Below, in pieces: positions 49,839 through 59,183 of a stretch of 64,000 bases of DNA (positions are counted from its first letter, which is position 1; every line of letters starts with the position of its first letter). The notes under the pieces were generated by a model that did not search any database, had not been told where the DNA came from, and worked only from the letters and a program-made list of their open reading frames with translations. The DNA lies in NCBI RefSeq assembly GCF_025965415.1, contig NZ_JAOPWY010000138.1:1-64000 (forward strand). Reading direction: 5' to 3'. The DNA comes from Nocardioides sp. (GTDB taxonomy: Bacteria > Actinomycetota > Actinomycetes > Propionibacteriales > Nocardioidaceae). The position numbers were made by a program, and so were the translations under genes.

Positions 49839-50770
49839 CAGTCGCGACCAGGGCACGCGCACTCGCAGCCGGAGCAGCGTCACCTGCATTGACGGCGCTG
49901 CGGGGTCGCCTGGGATCGCAGGTGGTGAACTGGACGCCAGAGTTCATGGGGTTCGGCAACCAGCTCTACCTGTGGGCCTGGGCGCACGCGCGTCGTCACG
50001 AGAAGGTCCCACACCGAGTGCTCATCGTGGAACGCAGCCGTTACTGGTTGCCCCACTTCCCCGCCGTGCGCCCCTACCTCGTCGAGGCCGCGGACGTCTC
50101 CTTCTGGGACAGCCGCGACCACTTCTATGCCTTCAAGGAGCAGCAGTCGGGAGACCCTCGGGGCTTCACCGACGAGTCGCGCGCGGCGTTCGTGCGTGAC
50201 TGGGTGCTCACGAGCCCGGCGCTGCAGGGAGCCGAACGGGGACCACTGGCGGATGACGACGTGATGACCCTCAACCTCCGCCGCGGAGACTTCTACGACA
50301 ACCCGTGGCACCGACCTGAGTACGCCTTCGACGTCGAGGCCTATGTCAGGCTGGTCGTTCCGCGCGCCATCGAGCAGGACGGTCCGGTGAAACGCATCCA
50401 CGTCGTCTCCGACGACCCGGCCTGGTGCCGGTCCCATCTCGGTTGGCTCACGGCGTACGCCGACGAGGTGACCGAGCCCCGCGAGGGAGCCGAACCGATC
50501 GATCACCTCCGCGACGTCGTCTCGTCGCGCCGCCTGGTCATTGCCAACGGGACGTTCTCGTTGTGGGGCGCGGCGATCTCGCGGGTCCTGTTCGACGCAC
50601 CCCAGGCGACGGTCTGGGCACCGGCCTTCTTCCAGCGTCGCTACGGCCCTGGCCGGTGCGTGGAGTACGACCAGAACTGGAGCTTCGTCGACGAGCTGCC
50701 TGGCGGTTGGCAACCAGCGTGGGTCGTGGATGGACTCGATCGCGACCCGGCGAGGGATGGCAGCAGCTAG
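49835..50770 (+). CDS. GT11-like (alpha-1,2-fucosyltransferase-related) glycosyltransferase
   Basis: FMGFGNQLYLWAWAHA, TLNLRRGDFYDNP, HVVSDDPAWCRSHLGWL, LVIANGTFSLWGAAIS. Confidence 0.7.
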   Translation: MTVATRARALAAGAASPALTALRGRLGSQVVNWTPEFMGFGNQLYLWAWAHARRHEKVPHRVLIVERSRYWLPHFPAVRPYLVEAADVSFWDSRDHFYAFKEQQSGDPRGFTDESRAAFVRDWVLTSPALQGAERGPLADDDVMTLNLRRGDFYDNPWHRPEYAFDVEAYVRLVVPRAIEQDGPVKRIHVVSDDPAWCRSHLGWLTAYADEVTEPREGAEPIDHLRDVVSSRRLVIANGTFSLWGAAISRVLFDAPQATVWAPAFFQRRYGPGRCVEYDQNWSFVDELPGGWQPAWVVDGLDRDPARDGSS

Positions 50771-50780
50771 CATCCGGGCA

Positions 50781-51623
50781 ATGGAGACCAGCACGCCTCA
50801 ACGACCTGCCCCAGCTGGATTCTCTGCTTCCGGCCTGCTTCGTCACCTCGTGCGACTGTCGTACGGAATGGTGAAGACGGCGCTGGACTCGTTGCGCCAC
50901 CGGCGGCTCGTCACCACCCGGTGGGTGCCTTCGGAGAACCGCTGGCACTACCACTGGCCGGAGGGACGTGTCGCGGACGAGGGGCGGTGGAAGGACGCGC
51001 AGGGTTGGGCCACGCGTGGCTTCTACTACGGCATGGACGACCTGCTCTTCCGTCGCTTCCGTCCCAGCTCGGGTGACGTGGTCTTCGACGTCGGTGCCGG
51101 GGACGGCGGGGAGACCTTCTATCTCGCGAACATGGTCGGCACGGAGGGACGCGTGATCTCGGTGGAGGCAGCGCCGAGCCCCTTCCGGCGGCTCGAGGAC
51201 CTCGTCACCCGGAACGCGTGGTCGCAGGTGACGCCGTTGCAGGTCGCACTCACGTCGACGCCAGGCACGGTGTCGATCAGCGACGATCCCGAGCAGTGGG
51301 TCGCCGGCAACATCTTCGAGTCCGCAGGGTCCGTGGACGTCGAGGCCCGCACGTTCGACGACATCTGCGAGAGCCTGGGTGTCGAAAGCGTCGACTGGGT
51401 GAAGATGAACATCGAAGGCGCCGAGAAGGACGCCCTGCGGGGGATGGAACGGATGGCTCCACACATCCGGAACTTCACCATCTCGTGCCACGACTTCCTC
51501 GGCACCGACTGGGGGCGCTCCAAGAACGAGGTCCTGGCCTGGTTGGAGGCGCACGGGTTCACCGCGGAGATGCGCGGTGACGGCGACTTCGTCCAACAGC
51601 TCTACGTGTACGCCTGGAGATGA
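50781..51623 (+). CDS. FkbM-family SAM-dependent methyltransferase
   Basis: DVVFDVGAGDGGETFYLANMVGTEGRVISVEAAPSPFRRLEDLV; RTFDDICESLGVESVDWVKMNIEGAEKDALRGM. Confidence 0.9.
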   Translation: METSTPQRPAPAGFSASGLLRHLVRLSYGMVKTALDSLRHRRLVTTRWVPSENRWHYHWPEGRVADEGRWKDAQGWATRGFYYGMDDLLFRRFRPSSGDVVFDVGAGDGGETFYLANMVGTEGRVISVEAAPSPFRRLEDLVTRNAWSQVTPLQVALTSTPGTVSISDDPEQWVAGNIFESAGSVDVEARTFDDICESLGVESVDWVKMNIEGAEKDALRGMERMAPHIRNFTISCHDFLGTDWGRSKNEVLAWLEAHGFTAEMRGDGDFVQQLYVYAWR

Positions 51624-51633
51624 GACACCCCTG

Positions 51634-52492
51634 ATGCACTGGCGCGCGCAGGGCCGCGGACCGACTGCAGGACCGCTGGATCCGGCGGGGTCCGCGCACC
51701 GTCCTGTGGACGCAGCCCACCGCGCACCTCGGCAACTTCCTCTACGACTGGATGCACGCCTTCGAGATGCGGCGACAGGGCATGGACATGGTGTGCCTGC
51801 GGACTCCGCCGATGGACCGCTGGCTCCCCGTCTTCGGTCACCGCGCGGCCGAGCTCGTGGTCGAGCCGGGCGACGTACGCCTCACGGATCGCCGCGAACG
51901 GGGCCTGCACAACGAGTTCGGACCGCACTACGACGAGCACGTCCTGGCGAGGTTCATCGAGGGATTCCTCGAGCCCAGCGGGATCCTGGACCCCGGTCGC
52001 GTCCCCGAGGCGCTGCGGGTCACGGATCGTGACGTGGTGGTCAACGTGCGCCGCGGCGATTACGTCACCAACGAGGCGAACTGGCGCAGCTACGGTTTCG
52101 ACGTCGACGACTACCTGAGGTCCGCCCTCGCTCGCAGCGTCGACGTCGGCGGCCCGATCAGGCGCATCCTCGTGGTGTCGGACGGCATTGACTGGTGCGA
52201 GGCCCACCTCGGCTGGCTCACGGACTTCTGCGAGGTGCTCGACTTCGAGGACACCGGCCAGCCCCCCGAGGTGCATCTCGCCGTACTGGCCCACGCGCCC
52301 CGCCTGGTGCTCGCCAACTCGACCTTCTCCTACTGGGGCGGCTACCTCAGTGCGTGGCGCTCCAGCCGGCCCGAGCAGGTCGTCGCGCCGTGGTTCCACG
52401 TCCGCACCGCTCGTGACGGCGCGGCGTGGCAGCTCGACCCGCGATGGAGCATCGTGAAGGACATCCCCACGGGATGGGCCTTGCCGTCCTGA
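51634..52492 (+). CDS. GT11-like glycosyltransferase; 5' end disrupted or noncanonical start (annotatable ATG only at 51752)
   Basis: VVVNVRRGDYVTNE, LVVSDGIDWCEAHLGWL, ANSTFSYWGGYLS. Homologous reading continues upstream of the 51752 ATG (ADRLQDRWIRRGPRTVLWTQPTAHLGNFLYDWMHAFEM) with no in-frame ATG/GTG/TTG; MHWRA at 51634 lies in another frame. Confidence 0.68.
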
Positions 52493-52498
52493 CGTTCG

Positions 52499-53146
52499 TC
52501 AGTGCGACGCAACGGCCTTCGCGACGATCTCCATCGGGTCGTCGTAGTCCATCAGCACCGTGACGATCGAGTCGCCGGTCGTCTTGTGGTGGTCGGAGAA
52601 CTCCAGCCTGATCCCCAGATCGCGGAACTTCGCCTGCGCCTCTTCGCCGAGGTAGTCCTTGGCGCCGGTGCCGGAGAGGTACGACGTCGCCCCCACCATC
52701 CGCAGCTGCTCCAGCACTCGGTCAGCGGCCTTCTCCTGTGGCGGGTCGGTCACGACGACCTCGGTCGTGATGCCGAGGTAGTCGCGCATCCCGAGGATCA
52801 GCTGGTGGTTGATGTCCGCCAGGTTGTGGGAGTCGACCGCGTGAATCATGGAGAGGACGTCGCCGCTGCGGTCCTTCCAGTGCCGAGCGCTGCGGTAGCG
52901 GCCGGTGATCGAGGACTCCAGGTGGTCCTGCCAGCCTGGCTTCACGATGGTCTCGTTGATCGGGATCAGGTGCGGCTTGGTCTCCAGCGGCAGGGTCACC
53001 CAGGAGTCGCGCATGGTCACGCGGCGCTGCACCCAGTGCTTCTGCAGCTGGTCGTGGACCGCCAGGACGAACCGGTCGGAGTTGAGCATCTTGAACCAGA
53101 ACCCCGGCCACGGCAGCAGGTCGGGCTGGTGGATCGCCACCCTCAC
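52499..53146 (-). CDS. WbqC-family protein
   Basis: VRVAIHQPDLLPWPGFWFKMLNSDRFVLAVHDQLQKHWVQRRVTMRDSWVTLPL; GTG start overlaps PIG-L stop by 4 bp. Confidence 0.85.
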   Translation of the reverse strand: MRVAIHQPDLLPWPGFWFKMLNSDRFVLAVHDQLQKHWVQRRVTMRDSWVTLPLETKPHLIPINETIVKPGWQDHLESSITGRYRSARHWKDRSGDVLSMIHAVDSHNLADINHQLILGMRDYLGITTEVVVTDPPQEKAADRVLEQLRMVGATSYLSGTGAKDYLGEEAQAKFRDLGIRLEFSDHHKTTGDSIVTVLMDYDDPMEIVAKAVASH

Positions 53147-53766
53147 TTGCGCACGGTCCTGACGAGGGCGTACTGCTCGGCGTAGGGGACGAGGCGCACC
53201 TGACCGAGGGCGCCGGCGATCTGGCGCACGCTGTTGATCGGGTGCACCTCGGTCGGGATCTCGGACTGGTAGGCCTGGCAGGCCGCCTCCTTCGCGGTGA
53301 TGTGCTCCTCGGTCAACGCCTCGAACACGTTCCACCGCAGGTCGGTCGGGTAGAGGTTCACGTCGTAGACCGCGATGTCGTAGACGTAGACGCTCGGCGG
53401 GAACCAATGGTCCAGCGACATCGAGACGCGGCACGAGCGCATGCCGGCCTCGTAGACCGCGATGTGGTCCTGGTGCAGCGAGGGATAGGGGAGGTAGAGC
53501 TCCTCCGGCTTGAGCTCGGCCATGATCGCGTCGATCGCGCCGACCATCTCGGTCATGTGCTGCGGCGTCTGACCGTCCGGGAAGCCGAGCTGCCGGGACT
53601 CGTCGGCGCCGAGGATCTTCATCGCCTCGGCGTGCTCGCGCGCACGCACCTCGCCGCTGTCCGTCATGACCACGACCACGCACTCGTCCGGGTGCTTGGC
53701 CATCAGGCCGCCGCACCCCATGGCCTCGTCGTCCATGTGGGGGGCCAGGATCAGCCGCTTCATCAA
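53143..53766 (-). CDS. PIG-L family deacetylase
   Basis: RLILAPHMDDEAMGCGGLMAKHPDECVVVVMTDSGE; LYLPYPSLHQDHIAVYEAG. Confidence 0.92.
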   Translation of the reverse strand: MMKRLILAPHMDDEAMGCGGLMAKHPDECVVVVMTDSGEVRAREHAEAMKILGADESRQLGFPDGQTPQHMTEMVGAIDAIMAELKPEELYLPYPSLHQDHIAVYEAGMRSCRVSMSLDHWFPPSVYVYDIAVYDVNLYPTDLRWNVFEALTEEHITAKEAACQAYQSEIPTEVHPINSVRQIAGALGQVRLVPYAEQYALVRTVRK

Positions 53767-53828
53767 AGCTCCTTCGTCGCGGACGGTCGCGAGTCTAGGT
53801 GGGTCGCACGGTCTGGGAGGATGAACCC

Positions 53829-55040
53829 GTGACCCGACCCCGCGTGGTGCTGATCAGCATGTACGTCGGGCACGAGGGAGTGCCCCACGCAGGAGGCCGC
53901 TACCTCCTCGAGCTCCAGCGCCTCCTAGACGCCGAGACCGAGCTGACGATGCTCACTGTCGGCAACCGGCTCAACCACGAGGCGAGCACGAAGCCCGGCG
54001 TGCCGCGGCGGCTGCTGCTGCTCGGACACGAGGCCGGGCTCGGAGTTGCCGGCAGGGCACTCAACCGAGCGACCGTGATCCTTGACTCCAGGCTCCGCCT
54101 CGGGCGCGACCCCGGCCTGCCGTTCCTTCCCTTCGTGCTCGGCTTGATGAGGTCACGGGAGGCGCGCGAGGCGATCCGCGGGGCCGATGTCATCGACCTC
54201 CAGTACTCCGAGTCCATCCGGCTGGTCCGGCTCCTGCGACGCCTCAACCCGGACGCCCGGATCACTGGCACCTTCCACGACGTGATGAGCCAGTCGTTCA
54301 GCCGCGAACCTCAGGACACCTCTGATGCACGCCGCTACTGGCAGGGGGTCACCCAGCGCTCGCGCCAGCACGAAGCCGCGATGGTCGCTCGACTCGACGA
54401 CGTGCTGGTCTTCAGCCGCAAGGACGCCGAGCTGCTCGGCAACCCGCCCCATACTGTCGTACGTCCGCCGCTGTCGGCAGGTGCCGAGCCCCCGCACCGG
54501 CCCGCGAGCGCCCCGGTGGTGGTCGTCGTGTCCTACCTGGCCCGCGACGAGAACAACAAAGCCGCGCTGTGGACCCTCGACCACGTCTGGCCCCGGGTGC
54601 TCGACGGGCGACCGGACGCCAGGCTCCGCCTGGTCGGCGGTGGCGCGAGCGAGGAGCTGCGCGCGCGGGTGGCCTCCCTCCCGCCGGGCACCGGTGTCGA
54701 GCTGGCCGGCTTCGTCGACGACCTCGACGCCGAGTACGACGCCGCCGCCGTGGCGCTCGTACCGGTCCTCCAGGGGGCGGGCGTGAAGTTCAAGACCGTC
54801 GAGGCGCTGTGCCACGGCGTACCCGTGGTGACCACGACGGTCGGGGCCGAGGGCATCGACGGCGACGACCTCTACGCGGGCATGAGCGACGAGCCCGATG
54901 CGCTGGCCGACGCCCTGGTGGCCGTGCTCGAGGAGCCGGCAGCGGCACAGGAGCGGTCCGACAGGGTCCAGGGCTGGGCGCAGCGGGTCTACGGACTCGA
55001 GACGTTCGCGGCCACCATCCGCGCGACCTGGGTCAGGTGA
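53829..55040 (+). CDS. GT4-like glycosyltransferase
   Basis: VVLISMYVGHEGVPHAGGRYLLELQRLL; VALVPVLQGAGVKFKTVEALCHGVPVVTTTVGAEGI; GTG start. Confidence 0.9.
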   Translation: MTRPRVVLISMYVGHEGVPHAGGRYLLELQRLLDAETELTMLTVGNRLNHEASTKPGVPRRLLLLGHEAGLGVAGRALNRATVILDSRLRLGRDPGLPFLPFVLGLMRSREAREAIRGADVIDLQYSESIRLVRLLRRLNPDARITGTFHDVMSQSFSREPQDTSDARRYWQGVTQRSRQHEAAMVARLDDVLVFSRKDAELLGNPPHTVVRPPLSAGAEPPHRPASAPVVVVVSYLARDENNKAALWTLDHVWPRVLDGRPDARLRLVGGGASEELRARVASLPPGTGVELAGFVDDLDAEYDAAAVALVPVLQGAGVKFKTVEALCHGVPVVTTTVGAEGIDGDDLYAGMSDEPDALADALVAVLEEPAAAQERSDRVQGWAQRVYGLETFAATIRATWVR

Positions 55041-56097
55041 GTCCGCGGGCCCGACATGCCTCGGCGATGTCGGCCCACATCATCCGGGCGCTGAAGCGCG
55101 TCTCCGCACTCAGGCGGGCAGCAGCTCCGAGGCGTTCGCGCTGGCCCTCGTCCTCGCGCAGCTCGACGAGCAGCGTGCGCCAGCCCTCGACGTCCGCCAC
55201 GTCCACCAGGCGGCCGGTCGCCCCGTCCTCGAAGTAGTCCCTCATCGCTCGCGTCCCGGTCACGGCCACGCAGGCGCCGCTGGCAGCAGCCTCGAGCGCG
55301 ACACTCTGGCCCGTCGGGTAGGCGAGGTCGCGCGTCGGGACCGCGACAACGCGCGCCCGCTGCAGGAGCGTGCGGTAATGCTCGAGCGGGACGACGCCCA
55401 GCATCCTCACGTTGTCGGGCACGTCCAGGCCTGCGACGTTCTCCGGCCTGCAGACCAGGTGGAGCACGAGATCGGTCCCGCGCACGGCCTCGAAGAGGGT
55501 CTCGTAGTCGCGGCCGCGGTCCTGCCCGACCGCGAGCAGGTCGATGTCTCGCTCGCCCGTGCCCGGTGTGTAGAAGTCGTCGTTGACGCCGAACCTCACG
55601 GCCAGCGTCCGGTCGCGGCCGATGCCGGCCGCTTCGAGGATCTCGGTCTCGTGCACCGACATGTGCGTGATCAGGTCGGCACCGGCGTACCGCTCGGCCA
55701 GGCGTCGTCGGGTGCCTGCGTCGGCTGCGCGGAGCTCCTCTGCGAGCCACACCGACCAGATGACGAGCGGGGTCGACCCGTACGGCGGCACCTTCGCGCG
55801 CCGCATGACCGAGGCAGCGGCTCCTTGTTGCTCGAGCAGCGCCAGGACGACGTCACTGCGCCGAGCCTCACCGATGCCTCGCAGCGCCCGCTCGATCGTG
55901 AACCCGGCCCGGTGCTCCACGACGTCGCGCACCTTGCGCCACCGCGGATCGATGGCCCGGCGCGCCCCGCGCAGCTCCCACCCGAGGTCTTCGAGCGCGT
56001 CGACCCCGTAGGGGAGTGGTGCCGGCACCTCGCCCGACCGGAAGCGCCGGCCCCATGCCTCGAGATCGTGCTCGGACAGGATCAGTGCGCGCGTCAT
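55033..56097 (-). CDS. GT4-like glycosyltransferase
   Basis: IDLLAVGQDRGRDYETLFEAVRGTDLVLHLVCRPENV; YPTGQSVALEAAASGACVAVTGTRAMRDYF. Confidence 0.85.
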   Translation of the reverse strand: MTRALILSEHDLEAWGRRFRSGEVPAPLPYGVDALEDLGWELRGARRAIDPRWRKVRDVVEHRAGFTIERALRGIGEARRSDVVLALLEQQGAAASVMRRAKVPPYGSTPLVIWSVWLAEELRAADAGTRRRLAERYAGADLITHMSVHETEILEAAGIGRDRTLAVRFGVNDDFYTPGTGERDIDLLAVGQDRGRDYETLFEAVRGTDLVLHLVCRPENVAGLDVPDNVRMLGVVPLEHYRTLLQRARVVAVPTRDLAYPTGQSVALEAAASGACVAVTGTRAMRDYFEDGATGRLVDVADVEGWRTLLVELREDEGQRERLGAAARLSAETRFSARMMWADIAEACRARGLT

Positions 56098-57935
56098 CGT
56101 CGACCGCGGATCAGCGAGAGCTCGGTGCGTGCCGTCTCCACCGGGTGCACCTCGCGACCGGTCGCGCGCCGCGCGGCGTTCACGACGAAGTTGGCCCCGG
56201 TCGCCGCGGCGAGCGCTGCCTGGAGCCCGCGGCGCGACCCCCACTTGTCGGCGTACGCCAGCTGTCCCTCGACCAGCCACCGACGCCGTGACTCCGACGG
56301 TGACGATCCGCCACCGGCGTGCACGACGGTCGGGGAGCGCAGCGCGACGACCCGGACCCCGCGCTCGCGGAGCCTGCGCTGGAGGTCGACCTCCTCGGAG
56401 TTCATGAAGAACCGCTCGTCGAACCCGCCCACGGCGCGGAACTCCGCGACTGGTATCCACATGGCCGCGCCGACGACCCAGTCGACGTCGGCCTCGGCGC
56501 CGTGCGCACGGACGTCGTGGCCGACCGCGCGGTGCCACGCGGACGTGCCGCGGAAGCGGGCCAGCGGAGTCAGCCAGGCCGCGACCTGGTGCCGCACGCG
56601 GGGGACGTCGCGCCCCACCCACGCCTCGGTGCCGTGCTCGTCGACCATCCGCGGCGCTAGGACGGCGCCGGGGCGGCTGCGCGCGGCGGCCACCATGTCG
56701 GCGACGAACGTCGGCTCGATGGTGAGATCGCTGTTGAGCACCAGCATCGCGTCGCCCGTGGCCGCGGCGGCGCCGGAGTTGACGTTGGCGCCGAATCCTC
56801 CGTTGACAGGGCGCCGCACGACCTCGACGCCCTCGCGGTCGGGGAACGGCGTCGGAGAGGCGTCGTCGGCGACGACCACCTGCACCGGGTGCGTCTGGGC
56901 GGCGAGCTGGTCGAGCAGCGCAAGCGTCGGCGCGGGGTCGCCGTAGTGGGGCACCACCACGCTGACGGTGCTCGGCTCGGCCACGGGAGCGTCTCGGACC
57001 CAGGTGGTGTCACCGACCCGGTGGCCGGCCAGCGCGGAGGCCTCGACGGCCCAGGCGACCGCCTTGCCACGGGCCCGCCGGGGCAGTCGGGGGAGCAGCG
57101 TGTCGATCCGGCGTCCGAGTGCCGTGGCCTCGTCCCGCGAGCCGATGCGCGAGGCTGCGAGCGCGACGGCTCGCCCCCACGGACCGGTCGGGGCGGAGGA
57201 GGTGCCGTGAGCGCCGGGGTGTCGCTCGTCGAAGGCGACCGTCGAGGCCCCGGAGGTGAAGGCGCGTCCGGCCCGGGTCGCGGTGTCGGGGGCCGGGCCG
57301 CGGTGCTCGACCTCCAGGTCGGGGTCGATGACGATCTCGACCCCGGATCGCGCGAGTCGCAGGCCCAGCTCGGAGTCCTCGCGGTAGGACATCGACGGAT
57401 CGAAGCCCCCTGCGGCGTCGTACGCCGCCTTCGGCACGGAGTTGCACGCGGCCCAGTGCCGCCAGCGCTCGGCGGCGGGGCGGGCGTAGGCCTGGGCGAT
57501 CAGGCGCTCGTTGGCGGGTCGGCCATAGGCGGCGGCGTACGCCGAGTCGGTGAAGACGTCCCGCGTCAGCGAGACCACGCCGAGCGGCGCGGAGCCGTCG
57601 GGGCGGGCCCGGTGCCGGGCGAGGTGACCCGCGAGGAAGCCCGGCCCCGGCGTCAGGTCGTCGTCGCAGCGGACGACGATCTCGCCCGAGGCCGCTTCAT
57701 AGCCGGCCGCCAGGGCCGCGCCGACCCCGGTGCCGTCGGGGGAGACGATCCGCAGCGGCAGACGGTCGGCGTACGCCTCGATCAGCGCGCGGCTGCCGTC
57801 GACGTCGCCGTCGAGGACGAACACCGCCTCCCACGGCTCGTCCAGCGCCTGCGACGCCAGCGCGTGGAGCAGCACCGGCAACCGGTCGGCTCCGCCACGG
57901 GTCGGCACGACCACGGAGACGGAGGGACGGGGCAC
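56094..57935 (-). CDS. Dual-domain GT2 glycosyltransferase
   Basis: Two GT2 starts in one ORF: PSVSVVVPTRGGADRLPVLLHALASQ... and STVSVVVPHYGDPAPTLALLDQLAAQTHPVQVVVADDAS...GDAMLVLNSDLTIEP. Confidence 0.9.
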   Translation of the reverse strand: MPRPSVSVVVPTRGGADRLPVLLHALASQALDEPWEAVFVLDGDVDGSRALIEAYADRLPLRIVSPDGTGVGAALAAGYEAASGEIVVRCDDDLTPGPGFLAGHLARHRARPDGSAPLGVVSLTRDVFTDSAYAAAYGRPANERLIAQAYARPAAERWRHWAACNSVPKAAYDAAGGFDPSMSYREDSELGLRLARSGVEIVIDPDLEVEHRGPAPDTATRAGRAFTSGASTVAFDERHPGAHGTSSAPTGPWGRAVALAASRIGSRDEATALGRRIDTLLPRLPRRARGKAVAWAVEASALAGHRVGDTTWVRDAPVAEPSTVSVVVPHYGDPAPTLALLDQLAAQTHPVQVVVADDASPTPFPDREGVEVVRRPVNGGFGANVNSGAAAATGDAMLVLNSDLTIEPTFVADMVAAARSRPGAVLAPRMVDEHGTEAWVGRDVPRVRHQVAAWLTPLARFRGTSAWHRAVGHDVRAHGAEADVDWVVGAAMWIPVAEFRAVGGFDERFFMNSEEVDLQRRLRERGVRVVALRSPTVVHAGGGSSPSESRRRWLVEGQLAYADKWGSRRGLQAALAAATGANFVVNAARRATGREVHPVETARTELSLIRGRR

Positions 57936-57961
57936 GCGACGATCCTAGGAGCCGGGGGCCG

Positions 57962-58951
57962 TCACTCGTGTGCGATCGGCTGAGCCGCGAGCTCGGTGAG
58001 GACGTCCTCGACCAGCTGGGCGACACGGCCCTCGCCCGCGACCGGCCCGCCCGCCAGGAAGCCGTCGGCGCCCAGCAGGACCGCACCGGGCGTGCCGACG
58101 GAGAACACCCTGCGGACGTTGAGCTCGGGTTCGGAGGTCGCGAGCCCGGGGGCGTGCTCGGTCGCTCCGGACGCCGTGGCCGCGTCGGGATAGACCGCCA
58201 GCACCCCGACGGCGGGACCGAGCTGCGCTGCCCAGTCGTCGAGCTTCTCCGCGGTCCGCACACAGGACCCGCAGTGGGGATTGAGCACGACCAGCAGCCG
58301 GGCCTGCAGGGCGGCCAGCTCGGAGAGGGTGGCCGTCCGTCCATCGGGCAGGGTGAGGACTGCATAGGGGATGGCCTGGCGCTCGTAGTCGAGCAGCTCC
58401 TCGTCGGCGACCGTCCTGGCGCGCGTCGGCGCACCGACGACCAGCACCGCGACCGCAGCGGCCGCGCCAGCGGCGACGACGGACCACCAGCCGTCGCGGT
58501 CGAGGTCGGCGAACGCCGCCGGCACGGAGCCGCCGTCGACGGCGAACCACACGGTGGCCGCGGCCAGCGCGACGAGCAGCACGTTGCGGGCCAGCGTCGT
58601 CCGGTCGACCGAGTGGCGCCCGAGGCTGCCGAAGCACGAGCAGGTGACCGGCTCGTCGAAGCCGAGAGCGCGGGCGACGAGCCAGGTGTAGGCGAGCATC
58701 AGCACGACGAGCGCCACGGTCACCGGCACGAGCCATCCGGACGGCGACAGCAGCAGGAGGACCGCGAGGCCGATCTCGATCCACGGCAGGGCCGCCGCGG
58801 CGGCGTCCGCGGGCACGATGCGGGGCACGCGCAGCGCATCGAAGGCGTCGCGGGTGGCGACGGTGTCGCGGAGCTTGGCCACCCCGCTGGTGAGCAGCAC
58901 GGCCGCCAGGGTCAGCGCGATGACGAGCGCTGCAACCGGGGTCGACGACAT
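57962..58951 (-). CDS. MauE/DoxX-like membrane domain fused to thioredoxin-like domain
   Basis: GVAKLRDTVATRDAFDALRV, CSCFGSLGRHSVDRTTLARNVLLV (MauE-like), C-term LLVVLNPHCGSCVRTAEKLDDWAAQLG and GTPGAVLLGADGFLAG (Trx cis-Pro region). Confidence 0.85.
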   Translation of the reverse strand: MSSTPVAALVIALTLAAVLLTSGVAKLRDTVATRDAFDALRVPRIVPADAAAAALPWIEIGLAVLLLLSPSGWLVPVTVALVVLMLAYTWLVARALGFDEPVTCSCFGSLGRHSVDRTTLARNVLLVALAAATVWFAVDGGSVPAAFADLDRDGWWSVVAAGAAAAVAVLVVGAPTRARTVADEELLDYERQAIPYAVLTLPDGRTATLSELAALQARLLVVLNPHCGSCVRTAEKLDDWAAQLGPAVGVLAVYPDAATASGATEHAPGLATSEPELNVRRVFSVGTPGAVLLGADGFLAGGPVAGEGRVAQLVEDVLTELAAQPIAHE

Positions 58952-59183
58952 GGCCCGAATCGTACGGTCCGGCCCTTCCGACCGGCGGGGGCGCCACCGC
59001 GCGGCCAATGCCGGCGAACCTCGGACAGAACTGACGAAACCTCCTAGAGTTTTCTCTTGTCACGTAGGTGGTGCACATCACAACCAGGTGTAACCGGCTG
59101 TTACCGTCGCGTTCCCGACCGCCGCCTACCGTTGACGACGGAGAGCCCATCCGGCTTCTATCCGATGAGTAGGGACGAACGAC

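Noticed and set aside
59040-59183. Possible riboswitch upstream of the secreted protein gene
   Set aside because: Some short inverted segments, but I could not match any known riboswitch consensus; treated as an ordinary promoter/5'UTR.
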